From Apostichopus japonicus (lineage: Eukaryota > Echinodermata > Holothuroidea > Aspidochirotida > Stichopodidae): 64,000 bases of DNA. Positions 11,050 to 21,678 of this stretch are shown here, one piece after another (within the stretch, counting starts at the first letter, position 1; the number at the start of each line of letters is the position of its first letter). The notes beneath the pieces are model-generated. The model was not told the origin of the DNA. It made no database searches and worked only from the letters and a program-made list of their open reading frames with translations. The position numbers and the translations under genes were made by a program. The DNA lies in assembly GCF_037975245.1 (NCBI RefSeq), contig NC_092570.1, forward strand, positions 10,703,001 to 10,767,000, read 5' to 3'.

Positions 11050-13200
11050 TCACACGAAGTTAAGAAACTATAAAACCATGAATGTAAATTCAGGTGTCCA
11101 TGAAGAGAGCCTTCCTTTTTTATACGTATTTGTTCACAAAAATGGGAAGCTTATAGATAATAACAATTTAAAAATGATAGCTCGAATTTCTCTTTTGGAT
11201 GCCTGTGAGAATCAAAATGATATTGTTTTAATGCAATAGTTTGACCAGTTTATAAGTTCACATGCAACAAGTTATGACCATTCAATTGAGGATTACTGTG
11301 TTCTGACAGGATTGATAGGGATATGGCAGACGATATTACATTTCTCTTCAAGAGAAATATAATTAACAATGTTATAGGTGAAAACTCCACCTCAATATCT
11401 GTCCCAACTTGAGATATGGTTGATTGAATGTAACCTCTTTTGACTGGTTAAACCCTCGATTCAGGTGGGTGGTCTGTGATGTTATCACGGTATTTATTCT
11501 TCAAAATGGTTACTATCTATCCTAATATAACACTATTGTTAATTTCTCGTTGAAATTGAACAAACATTTCGAATGTTCCTTTAGCTGTCAGTGTTGTCCG
11601 TATTTAGAATAAATAATTTAGTCAAGATGTAATATTGTTTTTAAATATTATTTTCCTCTACGGATAGGTGAGTTCCAGGCTTGGAGATAACCGGCCTAAC
11701 TGTGGTATAAGATGAGTTCGTGACATACTCTTTTTTTTTTGTCCACACACATACACATGTTTGTATTACATTCCACCCGAGGACCCCATTGTATTTTCCA
11801 TTGTTCAAATCAACGTACCTTTAACCTTAACAATACCCCATACAATAGAATTCTTCCGAGGACGTGGTGATTCTTTAGAAATCACAACCGAGGACCTGGA
11901 ATTCTTTTGTTCAAGTCCTCGGTCAGATAGAAAAACAAACCAGACACACAGCTGTGACACATTTACACACACACATTGTTGAATCCCACCTATGTCCCAC
12001 CTAGTCCACCCATGTTATTGTGTCACCCTATTGTATCCCGCTCCCCACCCAGCCCCCCCCCCCCACCCTGCCCCCACTCCCACCCCCACTCTCAAACACA
12101 CGCACTAAGTCACACCAAGTTTCAGTTCAGTGCATCAAGGGGTGTCATGCGGGCAGCCATTTTAGTAGCAATTTTGCATAAAATCGTCAGCAGGATTTAC
12201 AGGCCTCATCTCCGGTACACTACGGTACGTGTATGGATGAGATATTTATAAGCCACTTATCATGTTATTCGACTTCAAAGTCAGCTAATATTCAGTATGA
12301 AATGCTAAATAATCAGAGAAAGAATGTCAAGTTAGTCAGGATATATGGACATCTGGCAATGTCGTGAGCATATTCTGACATAATTTGGGAAAAGTACTAC
12401 ATTTTGCCTCGTTACTTAATTGAATATTTATACTTCGCAACTCTGATATCAGTTTAATGAAAACCCTTGCTAACATTTTCGTGATTGAATAATGATATAA
12501 ACGGTAATTTGCGTTTCCTTCTTAATATATCACTTATAGGATATGTCACGTGATTATATGTTTAATGTGAATGTACTTGAATCACACCTGAGTATGCTAA
12601 AGTCAATAACATATAAAAGGATTCAGTAATGCGATGATTACTACTATATTCCACATTGATGCTTATAACAACGTTATTGTTTTCTACTGTTCTTTTTTTC
12701 ACAGTTTACATTGAATGGAGGAAGAAAAAAAGAGAAAGTTAAAGATTTCAGGTCATAGTGGCACTATGACCTGACAGATTTACAAAATGGCAACCGACAG
12801 ACATGACTTATAAATTTGAATTTATCCCAAACATTAATACTGTGGAAAACTTTATCAAACCAGTTTTATGCTGTTCCAAAGCGACTTATTATTTCAGTTT
12901 TAATAGCATTATTAGAATATCATCATAATTAAGAGAAAAAGGTGTTACTGATAGTAAGATAAAAACTTTGGAGAATTTTATCGATGCATTTGCCAGCAAG
13001 ATCCTAGCTACTCAATGTTTGAATCATATTATACATATCATCATAACACATTTTTTAGTGATTTATACATAATGTTTTAATATTTTTTTTATAACACAAC
13101 AATACCAACACTATACTAAATACGATAGCCAATTATAAGTCTGAACCCAGGTCATTGCACGAAAGAACATAGTTGCGTGATACAGACATATTCCAAGACA
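11050..13200. other. No gene seen
   Basis: Intergenic DNA downstream of sulfotransferase-like gene 1. C-rich runs lie at about 12040-12090. A 27 bp palindrome is listed separately. No ORF with a recognisable domain. Confidence 0.5.
12748..12774. repeat. Near-perfect palindrome containing AGGTCA/TGACCT
   Basis: TCAGGTCATAGTG, one base, then CACTATGACCTGA: 13 bp arms with a 1 bp spacer. It contains inverted AGGTCA half-sites 11 bp apart. Regulatory meaning is speculative. Confidence 0.5.
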
Positions 13201-13282
13201 GTATAGGTTTAATTACGGTGCTAAATCTTCCTCAACTTGTATGTACATGCCATCACTCATTTTATATAGGACTTCATGATAC
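13125..13282 (-). other. 3' flank of gene 1, homologous to the 3' flank of gene 2
   Basis: AGCCAATTATAAGT, then TCATTGCACGAAAGAA, ATTCCAAGACAGTAT and GGTTTAATTACGG match the flank at 27769-27845 and 28534-28612. The duplication therefore includes at least 150 bp beyond the stop codon. Substitutions and indels are much denser here than in the coding exon. In gene 2 an insertion of about 690 bp splits this flank. Confidence 0.8.
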
Positions 13283-14324
13283 TTAAGATCCATTTAAAAT
13301 CTTCTTTTGCTCATCAAATATTTCCTTCACACGTTCATAGATCATAACATCTTCATGGAGACATTTCTGTATTTCTTCATTTTGCATTAAACTCTCCTTC
13401 GCCTCTCTCTGTATTCTATCCCGATCGCCTTTCTTATCTTGAATGTCGTCACCGTCCATGTAGAGGCCTGAGTTTGAATGCTCTGACTGACACATTTCAA
13501 AAGGCTCTCCAAATATATTTTCAAATAGTTTCAACGAAGTCTCAAACTCCTCCGTTAACCCAATGACAGCGAATATTTTATCGATATTGCTAAGGACGTA
13601 CTGAAGAGTGGCTTCTCTCTCTTTCTCTATAGTTTTAAAGTGATCAATGGTAACCACGTGGTCCTTACAGAGCCATGGTGAATTAGTCTCATTGGACTCT
13701 CTTTCACATGGTAAATGCATCGTCATCTGGCGGAAGAATAAACTACACAGCGATAGAGTAAATTCCTCTAAGGTGTTATCACATGGCGGCCATCCTTCAC
13801 CTCCGCCTTTACAAAAGTAGTAATGCGAGACAATTCTCTCGTATGGTTCTCTCATCACTGTAAAATATGAGCACGGCCGATCTTCAACAAAGTCACATAT
13901 TCCCATTACTGCTTCTCCCATAAAGTATTCACTTGGAGCGGTGAAGTCATTCAGACGGCTTACTTTAACATCATGAACTGTATCAACCGCCAGGACAGTC
14001 GGTGTCGGTTTATTTAATTCGGTAGTAATCGATAGAAGACAATTTTTCATGGAAGTACCAGCGCTTTTGGGATTATGTAGAAACGCTAAAATAGACTCTC
14101 TATACGGTGAAGAAGAATTCGGATACAAGTATGCGTTCGGGAGGAATTTATGCAATAATGGCATTGGTATATCCATCGATGGTGGCTCTAGTTCAGGTGC
14201 TTCACTCTTGTCATCGTATGTGTTCCTTTGAAAGTCTTGAACCAGGGTGGGTTCTATCTTCTCAAAGTGTGATCTCAAGAGTTCGGGTTCTTCCTTAATT
14301 TCGCTTTGCTTGTTTAAGGGTACT
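13283..14324 (-). CDS. Carbohydrate sulfotransferase-like gene 1, exon 2 (catalytic domain)
   Basis: Large terminal exon of a Golgi-type sulfotransferase, which would transfer sulfate from PAPS to a glycan. Joined to exon 1 (17863-17963) it gives about 380 aa. Seen: a 5'-phosphosulfate-binding loop HNPKSAGTSMKN (about residues 117-128 of the joined protein), a 3'-phosphate-binding motif MREPYERIVSHYYF (about 191-204), N-glycosylation sequons (NSS, NET) and an acidic, charged C-terminus ending in a TAA stop. The REPYERIVSHYYF pattern most resembles the 2-O-sulfotransferase group (HS2ST/UST, Sulfotransfer_2). The substrate is unknown. The exon start at 14324 follows a pyrimidine-rich acceptor (atctcttcag) and completes a phase-2 codon. 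The frame is open without an ATG through 14278, so this exon cannot start the protein. Its first 15 codons (VPLNKQSEIKEEPEL) are absent from gene 2. Confidence 0.85.
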
Positions 14325-14930
14325 CTGAAGAGATATGAAAATGAATATAATTTATGAATTGGTATACTCGTTGTAAATAGTTCTGTTAAATGAACGGGTT
14401 GCGTGTGATTCTACGGTAGCCTACTGTCAAGTTTGTATCAACATGTTTCGTCGGTTTTGGACGCGTATACTTTGCCCTGCTGTGAAAACACGAAACAAAT
14501 ATGCGATATAAACCATTCTTCGTAATTTTAATCATTCGTTCATTACTTATAAAACATTCCGTCACTTGTACTGTAGTACAATCCACGTCGATACTAAGAC
14601 TTGTCCCGATAGCATTCGTCTCATAGCATAATATTAAATACTCAACCGTTTTTATATTTTTACTGTGCCTTGTTCTACCACGCACGCTATCGTTTAATCC
14701 AACCCCTGCTTCTGGATGGTGGGAGGGATCTATCCTAAGACAGAATTTTATTTTCGAGATAATATTAGTTGAGTTGTTTCGTATCGCGAGTGGTCGACCG
14801 GCCCCAATGTGCTGTGACTATCAGTGAGTTACCAAGAACCATTGTGGTCGAAACCACTCACATTACGAAGGGATGTTAAAAGAAAAATCTTAGTTGATAG
14901 TCTTGTACTTATAAACCCCAAAACTTTCCG
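14325..14930. other. Intron of gene 1, first part
   Basis: Proximal 600 bp of the 3.5 kb intron, counted from exon 2. No repeat or ORF that I recognise. A 99-codon minus-strand ORF at 14386-14685 has no domain. Confidence 0.5.
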
Positions 14931-14934
14931 GTTA

Positions 14935-15195
14935 TTTTTCAACACGCTTATATTACTTTGGACATACACATATTACTTTGGACATGTTCATATTAGTTTC
15001 GACATGTCTATATAAATTTGGGCATGCTCATATTAACTTGGACATGCTTATATTATTTTGCATATTTAGCAACATATGGCGTAACTGAAACGCCAAAATG
15101 TTCACTACAAAATTGAAGTTAGCAGTTAGGTTCGACCATCTTGTATTACTTTTCGACATCTTTTAATAATTTGGACATGCGCATATTATCATTCG
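14935..15195 (+). repeat. Degenerate 20 bp repeat (TTGGACATGCTCATATTA)
   Basis: TTTGGACATG, CATATTA and variants recur about every 20 bp, with one interruption. The region lies in the intron of gene 1, beside a TA array. Confidence 0.6.
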
Positions 15196-15209
15196 ACAAC
15201 CTTACATTA

Positions 15210-15374
<165 letters not shown>

Positions 15375-15409
15375 TAATTACGTAGCGATTTTTAAAAACA
15401 GCATTGGAA

Positions 15410-15960
15410 TGTTGGAAAGTGACATGGACAGGGCTATCGAAGCCTTATCTAAACGAGTGGAGGAGTTAGAGAAAGATTACTCAGATCGCCTTTCAGGCTT
15501 TTCTAAAGCTTTGGAGAAGGCCAATGCTGCCATTAATGAAAATGCTGATCGCAGAAATAAACTTTGAGCGGCATTCTAGACGGAACAATTTCAGAATCGT
15601 GGGACTCGTTCGAGTTGATAACCAAATGGCCAAGAGATGCGCATTGAGAGATGCCATCGGGGTGGACGGGGTGTCGGAGATAAACCGCCGCATATTTTAG
15701 CGAGATGTCTGTCCTTTCAGGATAAGATTACTATCATGAAGTCGTAAAGAAATCACATGAAGGAAGGTCACGACTTTTTTCTTGTCGAAGATCTAAGGAA
15801 AAAGCTGGATTTTAGTGGAGAAAAAGCCCCGATAGGTTAAGGTAAAGGAAGTGAGTTAAATTACGATTCGTGGCGGGGAAGTGGTGATGCTCGTGGGAAA
15901 CAGTACCCTTTTAAATAAAAACAACGTCGTGGGAATTCACCAGTGAACTTTACAGATGTT
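15410..15960 (+). pseudogene. LINE (Tx1/L1-type) ORF1 remnant
   Basis: Starts with a coiled-coil-like segment ([20 protein letters not shown], continuing to about NENADRRNK). After a +1 shift near 15566 it reads [15 protein letters not shown], the hallmark entry to the RRM domain of L1/Tx1 ORF1 proteins. It continues as LSFQDKITIMKS and EGHDFFLVEDLRKKLDF, matching the C-terminal domain. Stops and a frameshift break it. By family it is an RNA-binding chaperone of the retrotransposon. It lies inside the intron of sulfotransferase-like gene 1, on the opposite strand. Confidence 0.75.
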
Positions 15961-16224
15961 TTGAACCCATTCAAATTAATTTCTGGGCCATATATCTTTG
16001 TAATTTCCTGACAAGTTACAATGTATACTAAATTGATCCCTTCATTCTATATGGAATGTTTGATTGTTAAGTCTGGTTACTCCTCATTCCCTCTTTCTCG
16101 AGTGCAAACAAAGCACTCTATTGGGTTGTCTTGTTGCTGTGTTGCTGTTTGTCTTTGAGAGTTTGTCTGTGTTTTGTTTTAGTTTGTTTTCTGTTTTCTG
16201 TTTTGTATGTTCTTAAGTCTTTAA

Positions 16225-16440
16225 AATGCATGATATCATCTCTGTAATTTTAACCTTTAATGCCCGTGGATTAAAAGACACTAAGAATAGACGTAAGGTG
16301 TTTACTTGGCTACATAACCAACATTTCTCTATTTCTTTAATTCAAGAAACGCATTGCATTGACGCTTTGGACTAATGAATGGGGTGGAAAGGCATTTTTC
16401 TTGTGGATCTGTAAGAAATGCTGAATCTAAAACGAAAAAC
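16225..16440 (+). pseudogene. LINE ORF2 endonuclease start (Tx1/L1-type)
   Basis: From 16225, MHDIISVILTFNARGLKDTK then FTWLHNQHFSISLIQETHC, the N-terminus of an APE-type endonuclease with the conserved N and QET-H motif. A frame change then gives NEWGGKAFFSCGS, also endonuclease. The reading is lost after about 16440, where a simple repeat begins. Confidence 0.75.
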
Positions 16441-16539
16441 AAAATTTCTCAAAACGAAAAGCAAAATTATTACAACGAAATTTTAACGAGATATCCCAAA
16501 TTCAGTTTCCTATGGAACGCCATACTAATACTTATTCAA

Positions 16540-17035
16540 TATATACAGATATCTCTAATTCAATCTTGGATATCTCTAATTCGAATTCTTGATATCTCTA
16601 ACTGAATTTTGGATATCTCTAAGTTGGGTTCCAAATATCACTAAATGTATTCCAGATATCTCTAATTCGGATTCTTGATATCTCTAATTCAATTTTCGAT
16701 ATCTCTAATTCGAATTCTTGATATCTTGAATTCAATTTTGGATATCTCGAATTCTTTTCTTGATATCTCGAATTCAATTCGAGATATCTCGAATTCAATT
16801 TTAGATATCTCTCATTCAATTCGAGATATCTTAAATAATGTTTCCATTTTGATATCTTTAATTTATTTCTTGATATCTTAAAACCAATTTGAGATATCTT
16901 AAATAAAATTCAAAATATCGGAAATGCAATTTCTGATATCTCAAATTGAATTGAAGATATCTTCAATAATTAGAGATATCTTTAATTTAATTCGAGATAT
17001 CTGAATTTAATTGAAGATATCTCTAATTGTTGAAT
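16540..17035 (+). repeat. Degenerate repeat with GATATCTCTAATTCAA
   Basis: About 24 units of 20-21 bp: GATATCTC(T/G)AATTCAATTTT and its near-reverse complements, so many units are themselves palindromic. It separates endonuclease from C-terminal LINE fragments in the intron of gene 1. Ser/Ile-rich ORFs are artefacts. Confidence 0.75.
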
Positions 17036-17249
17036 AAATGTTAACATGGCGTACGTGGGTACCATCTGGGTATTCATTGCCGTTGGTATAGACAACCATA
17101 ATAGAAAGCAGATAATGCTAACGCAATTGTATTGCACTACTAAGATTTGCCAATATGCCTATAGTAAATTTAACAGCCGTTGTATGGGCAACCACGTTGT
17201 TGTTTGAAATGGGACAACGTTTTAAAGCACCTCTTTAGTGGAGTAGGAT

Positions 17250-17830
17250 TTTGGTTTCTTGTAGCAAAATTAAAGATTCTGAAATAAGAAACTTTCAGTA
17301 CAAGTTTATCCATCGTATCATTGCTACAAATAGTTTCCTAAGTAAATTAACATATTGCACTTTTTGTGGCGAGTCTACTAGAAACTTTAGACCAGCTTTT
17401 CTGGCAGTTGGAGATATTTGGAATATATTTTATCTTGAAATCTCTAATTCAAAGTTGCGTCTGAGTACGAACACGCGTGTTTTGGTTATGATTATGAGAA
17501 CAAATGAAATGATATAGCCTTGCAATTTGTTATGCCAAGTGTTATATTTACCTATGTAGAATTAACAAAAGCGTTCCAAGTTATGATATTTTCAAACGTA
17601 AGCTTTCGTTGTGCTTGAGTGTTGCAATGTATATACTTATTAATAACAAAAAGGACAAAGAAATTAAACTACTCAGAGATTCTGCGCTATTGATAAAAGA
17701 AATAAAGCTGTTGGTGTCATGCAACAAACTTTTCTTTCTTTTTAACATAATTTGTTGTGCAGAAGAGATGAATGCAAATAAAAATGGAAACAATATGACC
17801 TTTAAAAGTATGATTGCAAGCAAACAAAGA
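17250..17830 (+). pseudogene. LINE ORF2 C-terminal remnants
   Basis: At 17262-17390, KIKDSEIRNFQYKFIHRIIA followed by LSKLTYCTFCGESTRN matches the FQYRxLHRI...CTFCG region of Tx1-type ORF2. At about 17565-17830 a second piece (KRKLSLCLSVAMYILINNKK) resembles the extreme C-terminus. Both carry frameshifts. Together with 15410-16440 they suggest one internally deleted element. Confidence 0.6.
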
Positions 17831-17862
17831 AAATAGAAAATACATTTCTATGCAAAACTTAC

Positions 17863-17963
17863 TTTTCGAAAACTTTTGTTGTAGTAATCATCAAGCCTAT
17901 AAAAATAACAACTACTGCAACGAAGATATAAAATCCTCTACTCAGTGGAGTGTTCTTTCCCAT
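17863..17963 (-). CDS. Sulfotransferase-like gene 1, exon 1 (signal-anchor)
   Basis: Reading the minus strand from the ATG at 17963 gives MGKNTPLSRG followed by a hydrophobic run of about 17 residues (FYIFVAVVVIFIGLMIT) and then TTKVFE. This is a short basic cytoplasmic tail plus signal-anchor, typical of type II Golgi enzymes. The exon ends in GAA AA immediately before a strong donor (gtaagt). Phase 2 matches the single leading A of exon 2 at 14324, which restores a lysine codon. The intron is 3538 nt and holds a TA array, LINE fragments and a GATATC-rich repeat. The match in position, phase and topology to exon 1 of gene 2 is the main support. Transcript evidence would settle it. Confidence 0.75.
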
Positions 17964-17999
17964 TTTCTGTTGATTGTTCTTGTTACCAGGAATAAAGAG

Positions 18000-19770
18000 C
18001 ATCAATTTATTTTACTTTTTACTACTAATTGATTTCATCGATCCGTTGACTTCTCAAAAATTTTCTTGTGTGTGTATTGACTGTACATTTTCTCAGTACT
18101 TGTGATGTAACTTGTAACGAGGCGTTACCAATACTTAATGTACCTTTCATCAGAGTTGTTAACGTAACCTTGAAATGGAGCCCTATACACTATTGTTCCT
18201 ACAAGCAGCATACTGTCTTGCCACTTGGGTATTTACTTTCTTATAATGTCAACTAACATGTGTTTGCTAATCAATTGTCACTGACTATTTATGCGTAGAG
18301 TCACTTTATAGACAGAGCTGCGATATGGAGGTCCCATATATCAGTTTACGTGGACTATATACTTCAATGTTTACACTATATAATACTGCTAGTCGAAAGT
18401 CTATGGCACAAGGCATACATTCCTGGGCCTTGGGTCAGAATCGATGTTATCACAATAATCGTTGTGAATTTCGGGTTTCGAATTTTCTGTTGTACCTAAA
18501 AAAGATATTTAAAGATTAGGGCTTCCAAAAGGACTTTCAATGAGTTAATTTCAGCATTTAGCAGGGTATGGTGAAAAAAAGATTGTTGATACTCATCGTT
18601 TTGAGATGATAGCACTTCTAAAGTCTTTTACTACCAAAACTACTAGTACTACTTGTTAACTGACATATAATGTCAGTATAGTAAAATTTCAATAGAGTAA
18701 TGCGACACTGTGGTACTTAAACAAACATTACCCCTCATAGTAACGATAAGTGTTATGTCAGCTTAGTATTGAAGGTAAACTCAAAGCTATACTCAACCCA
18801 TCTGCTTCAAGGGTTTCGTCAGACAGGCTTGTTAAATTGAGCCTAGACCTAGTAGATGATCGCAGTGTCTCCGAGAAAGTGAGGCCAGTTGCTAACCCAA
18901 TAGCTTAGGCCGTCAGAACAGAGATCGGCACAATAATTATCTATCACGGTATAATATTATAGCCATCGAAATTTATACCTGGTCATGGGAATCATATTGA
19001 AGACATGCAGCTGCTACTTGATACTATTCACCATATTTGGTCACATTAGTTTCAGTTGGTTTCGGTTAAGGTGTTGTCGTTTATTAATTGTTCTATCTAT
19101 GTATACATCTATAGACAGTACCCGAACTGCTTTGTATAGACCTGGTAGTATTTGTGCCACTGACGGCTAAAACTGGATCAGGTAGTTGCACAATTCATGA
19201 CACGTTTGATGATTCTTATCATCTCTTAGCAAGTGGAACAATAAAGAGGTGTGAATAGGAATGAATGTAAGGCCTGCATGGGTTGTTACTCATATGGAAA
19301 CCGTTTGTTTGTGGTGTTTTAATTGCCTATAGTGTTGCTATTATTAAAGTTCATGAAATAATTTGACAGCTCTTACAGTATTGAGAAACAAATATTAAAG
19401 TGGTTAGTATATGGTTGCATGGATTGTTTGATGCCTAAGAGCATTCCTACACCTAACCCATTGCCATCTTTTACAGAGTATGCCAAGTAGAATATTGTTT
19501 GTTTGCAACATAATCCTTATTTACACAAAGTTATATAAACAGGGGGAAAAGCTGCATTCATTCAACACGCACGACAAATCATATAGCATTATCTGATGTG
19601 TGTGTACATGGTAAAGTGGAAAGTGCAAAGGAGAGGTAGTTACACCAAAACCAAAGTATAGGCAAACAGTTAAGGAGATGTGGAGCCAGCTTCCTTTTAT
19701 ATCTCCTTCCCTTTGTGCAAGTAAACCTCTCATAACAAATATCAACCCAAGACCCTACATCCACTAACGA
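18000..19770. other. Upstream flank of gene 1; no further gene seen
   Basis: Presumed promoter side of sulfotransferase-like gene 1 (reading leftwards). I cannot identify a TATA box or 5' UTR with confidence. Short ORFs have no recognisable content. Confidence 0.4.
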
Positions 19771-19780
19771 CTACACCTGT

Positions 19781-21020
19781 TATGGCGGGCCATCAGTCTC
19801 AAAACGTGGGGAATCGATATATAGCGATTTTAAATCGACCTATACCAATTCCCTTCTAGCAGCTTAAATTGACTTCTTCCGAATTAAATCGACATATACC
19901 AATTTAAATCGATGATAAGTAAAATAAATCGGTATATGTCAATTTAAATCGACATATACCAGTTTAAATCGATGATATGTCAAATTAAATCGGTATATAT
20001 CATTTTAAATCGACATATACCAATTTACTTCTACTTATACCAGTTTAAATCGACATATACCAACTTAAATCGACATATACCAATTTGAATCGATGATATG
20101 TTAAATAAATCGGTATATGTCAATTTAAATCGACATATACCAGTTTAAACCGATGATATGTCAAATTAAATCGGTAGAAGTCAATTTCCTTGGACTTATA
20201 CCAGTTTCTAGCAATTAAAATTGACATTTACCTATTTAAATCGACATATCATCAATTTAGCTCATTAACATATTCCAAATCCCGATTTCGGTGATGATTG
20301 ACATGTGAAGATACATCACGTGAAGTCACCTGACAAGGCGGGCAAATAATTATATAGTTTCAAAATTACCAAACTAGCAAGGGTGTTCATCATGATTATG
20401 TCAATGGTAATTATTGACATGTACTTGCAAAAAGATTTCGGTGTAATAATAAGGCTGAAAAGCTGATATGTCAATGACGTGCAATTATCTCAATGCAAAC
20501 TTGGCTTGTCAAGTCAAACACGTGGAGCATAGTATAGGAATACTTTTAGCCAAATACACATAGGCCTACAGTACGTACACAGATGCAATTACCTACTCCA
20601 GTTACACCATAAGCAAAGATGATATTGTTCTGCAGTGAGGCCTACTGTAAGGTTACGTTATAATGCAGCTGTATATATACCAGGGGATTAACAATTACAG
20701 TATTCAAGCTCAAATCATGCATTCCACTGTGCTCGTGTTTATTTTCAATTATTCACCCGCCTTGTCAGGTGACTGCACGTGATGTTTCATCACTCCGAAA
20801 TCGGGATTTGGAATATGTTAATGAGCTAAATCGATGATATGTCGATTGAAATAGGTAAATGTCAATTTGAGTTGCTAGAAACTGGTATAAGTCCAAGGAT
20901 TTATACGATTTAAACTGGTATATGTCGATTTAAATTGGTATATGTCGATTTAAATTGGTATATGTCGAATTTAATCGATGATATGTCGAATCCCCACGAT
21001 TTGAGACTGATGGCCCGCCA
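19781..21020. mobile_element. Foldback-type transposon with long inverted arms
   Basis: The ends are TATGGCGGGCCATCAGTCTC on the left and the reverse complement GAGACTGATGGCCCGCCA on the right. Direct repeat TACACCTGT flanks both sides (19772-19780 and 21021-21029); depending on boundary choice the target duplication is 7-9 bp. Arms run from 19781 to about 20351 and from about 20746 to 21020. They are filled with repeats of TTTAAATCGACATATACCA and TCGATGATATGTC, and end inside with matching TAGCTCATTAACATATTCCA and ACCTGACAAGGCGGG blocks. The central 395 bp is unique and has no ORF. The architecture resembles foldback elements such as sea-urchin TU elements. It is non-autonomous. Confidence 0.8.
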
Positions 21021-21636
21021 TACACCTGTACCATGTATATTTAGCACAGAAGCTTACATGAGGACTGAGACACGCCCACCAGGCCCCACCCCCTCCCCTC
21101 AAATTGCACGAAAGCTAGCTTGGAAAAAAATTGACTTGATGTTAAGTTTTGTGTAATCTTAATATGTTGTTAATTAGTATTTGATTTTTTAAGTAAGATA
21201 TTATTAGATAAATCAATTAAAACATTACGTTTTGTGATGAGGATTTGTCTACGGATAAAACAGTGGAAAGCGTGGAAGTGCATATGCAAGGAATCAGGCA
21301 ACCGACAGAAAATTACTATGCGTATAATAGATCTTAAGAGACCTCCCAGTGTACATTGCATAGGCACTCTACACATCGCTCAGCGCACCATAGTGGCGTT
21401 ACTATGGAACGCCAAAACGGACATTATTCAGTAACTTTTTATGCAGCTTATACTCCTTCTACAGTAGTAAATTTTGTGCCACATAACGAGTAAAACAATT
21501 GAAAATCATTATGCGAGGTTCCTTTTACGCAGTATAATGAGCAAGGCTTGAATTTTATCGGGCAGTCTGTCAGCTGTCACAGAGAGGTCACCATTTCGGA
21601 CAAAAATCATATTGTTTTTATTGTGCAGTTTTTACT

Positions 21637-21678
21637 GCCGCATAATGACTTTAAGAAAATTCGTAGTCATTATGCGGC
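21637..21678. repeat. 14 bp hairpin
   Basis: GCCGCATAATGACT and AGTCATTATGCGGC flank a 14 bp loop. Related TACTGCAGCAGAA.GACT motifs follow at about 21795 and 21840. The rest of 21030-22000 has no gene, apart from a fragment of the GGCGGCGGAAGC repeat at about 21923-21960. Confidence 0.5.

Noticed and set aside
16375-16881. Ser/Ile- and Leu/Tyr-rich ORFs on both strands
   Set aside because: Translations of the GATATC repeat.
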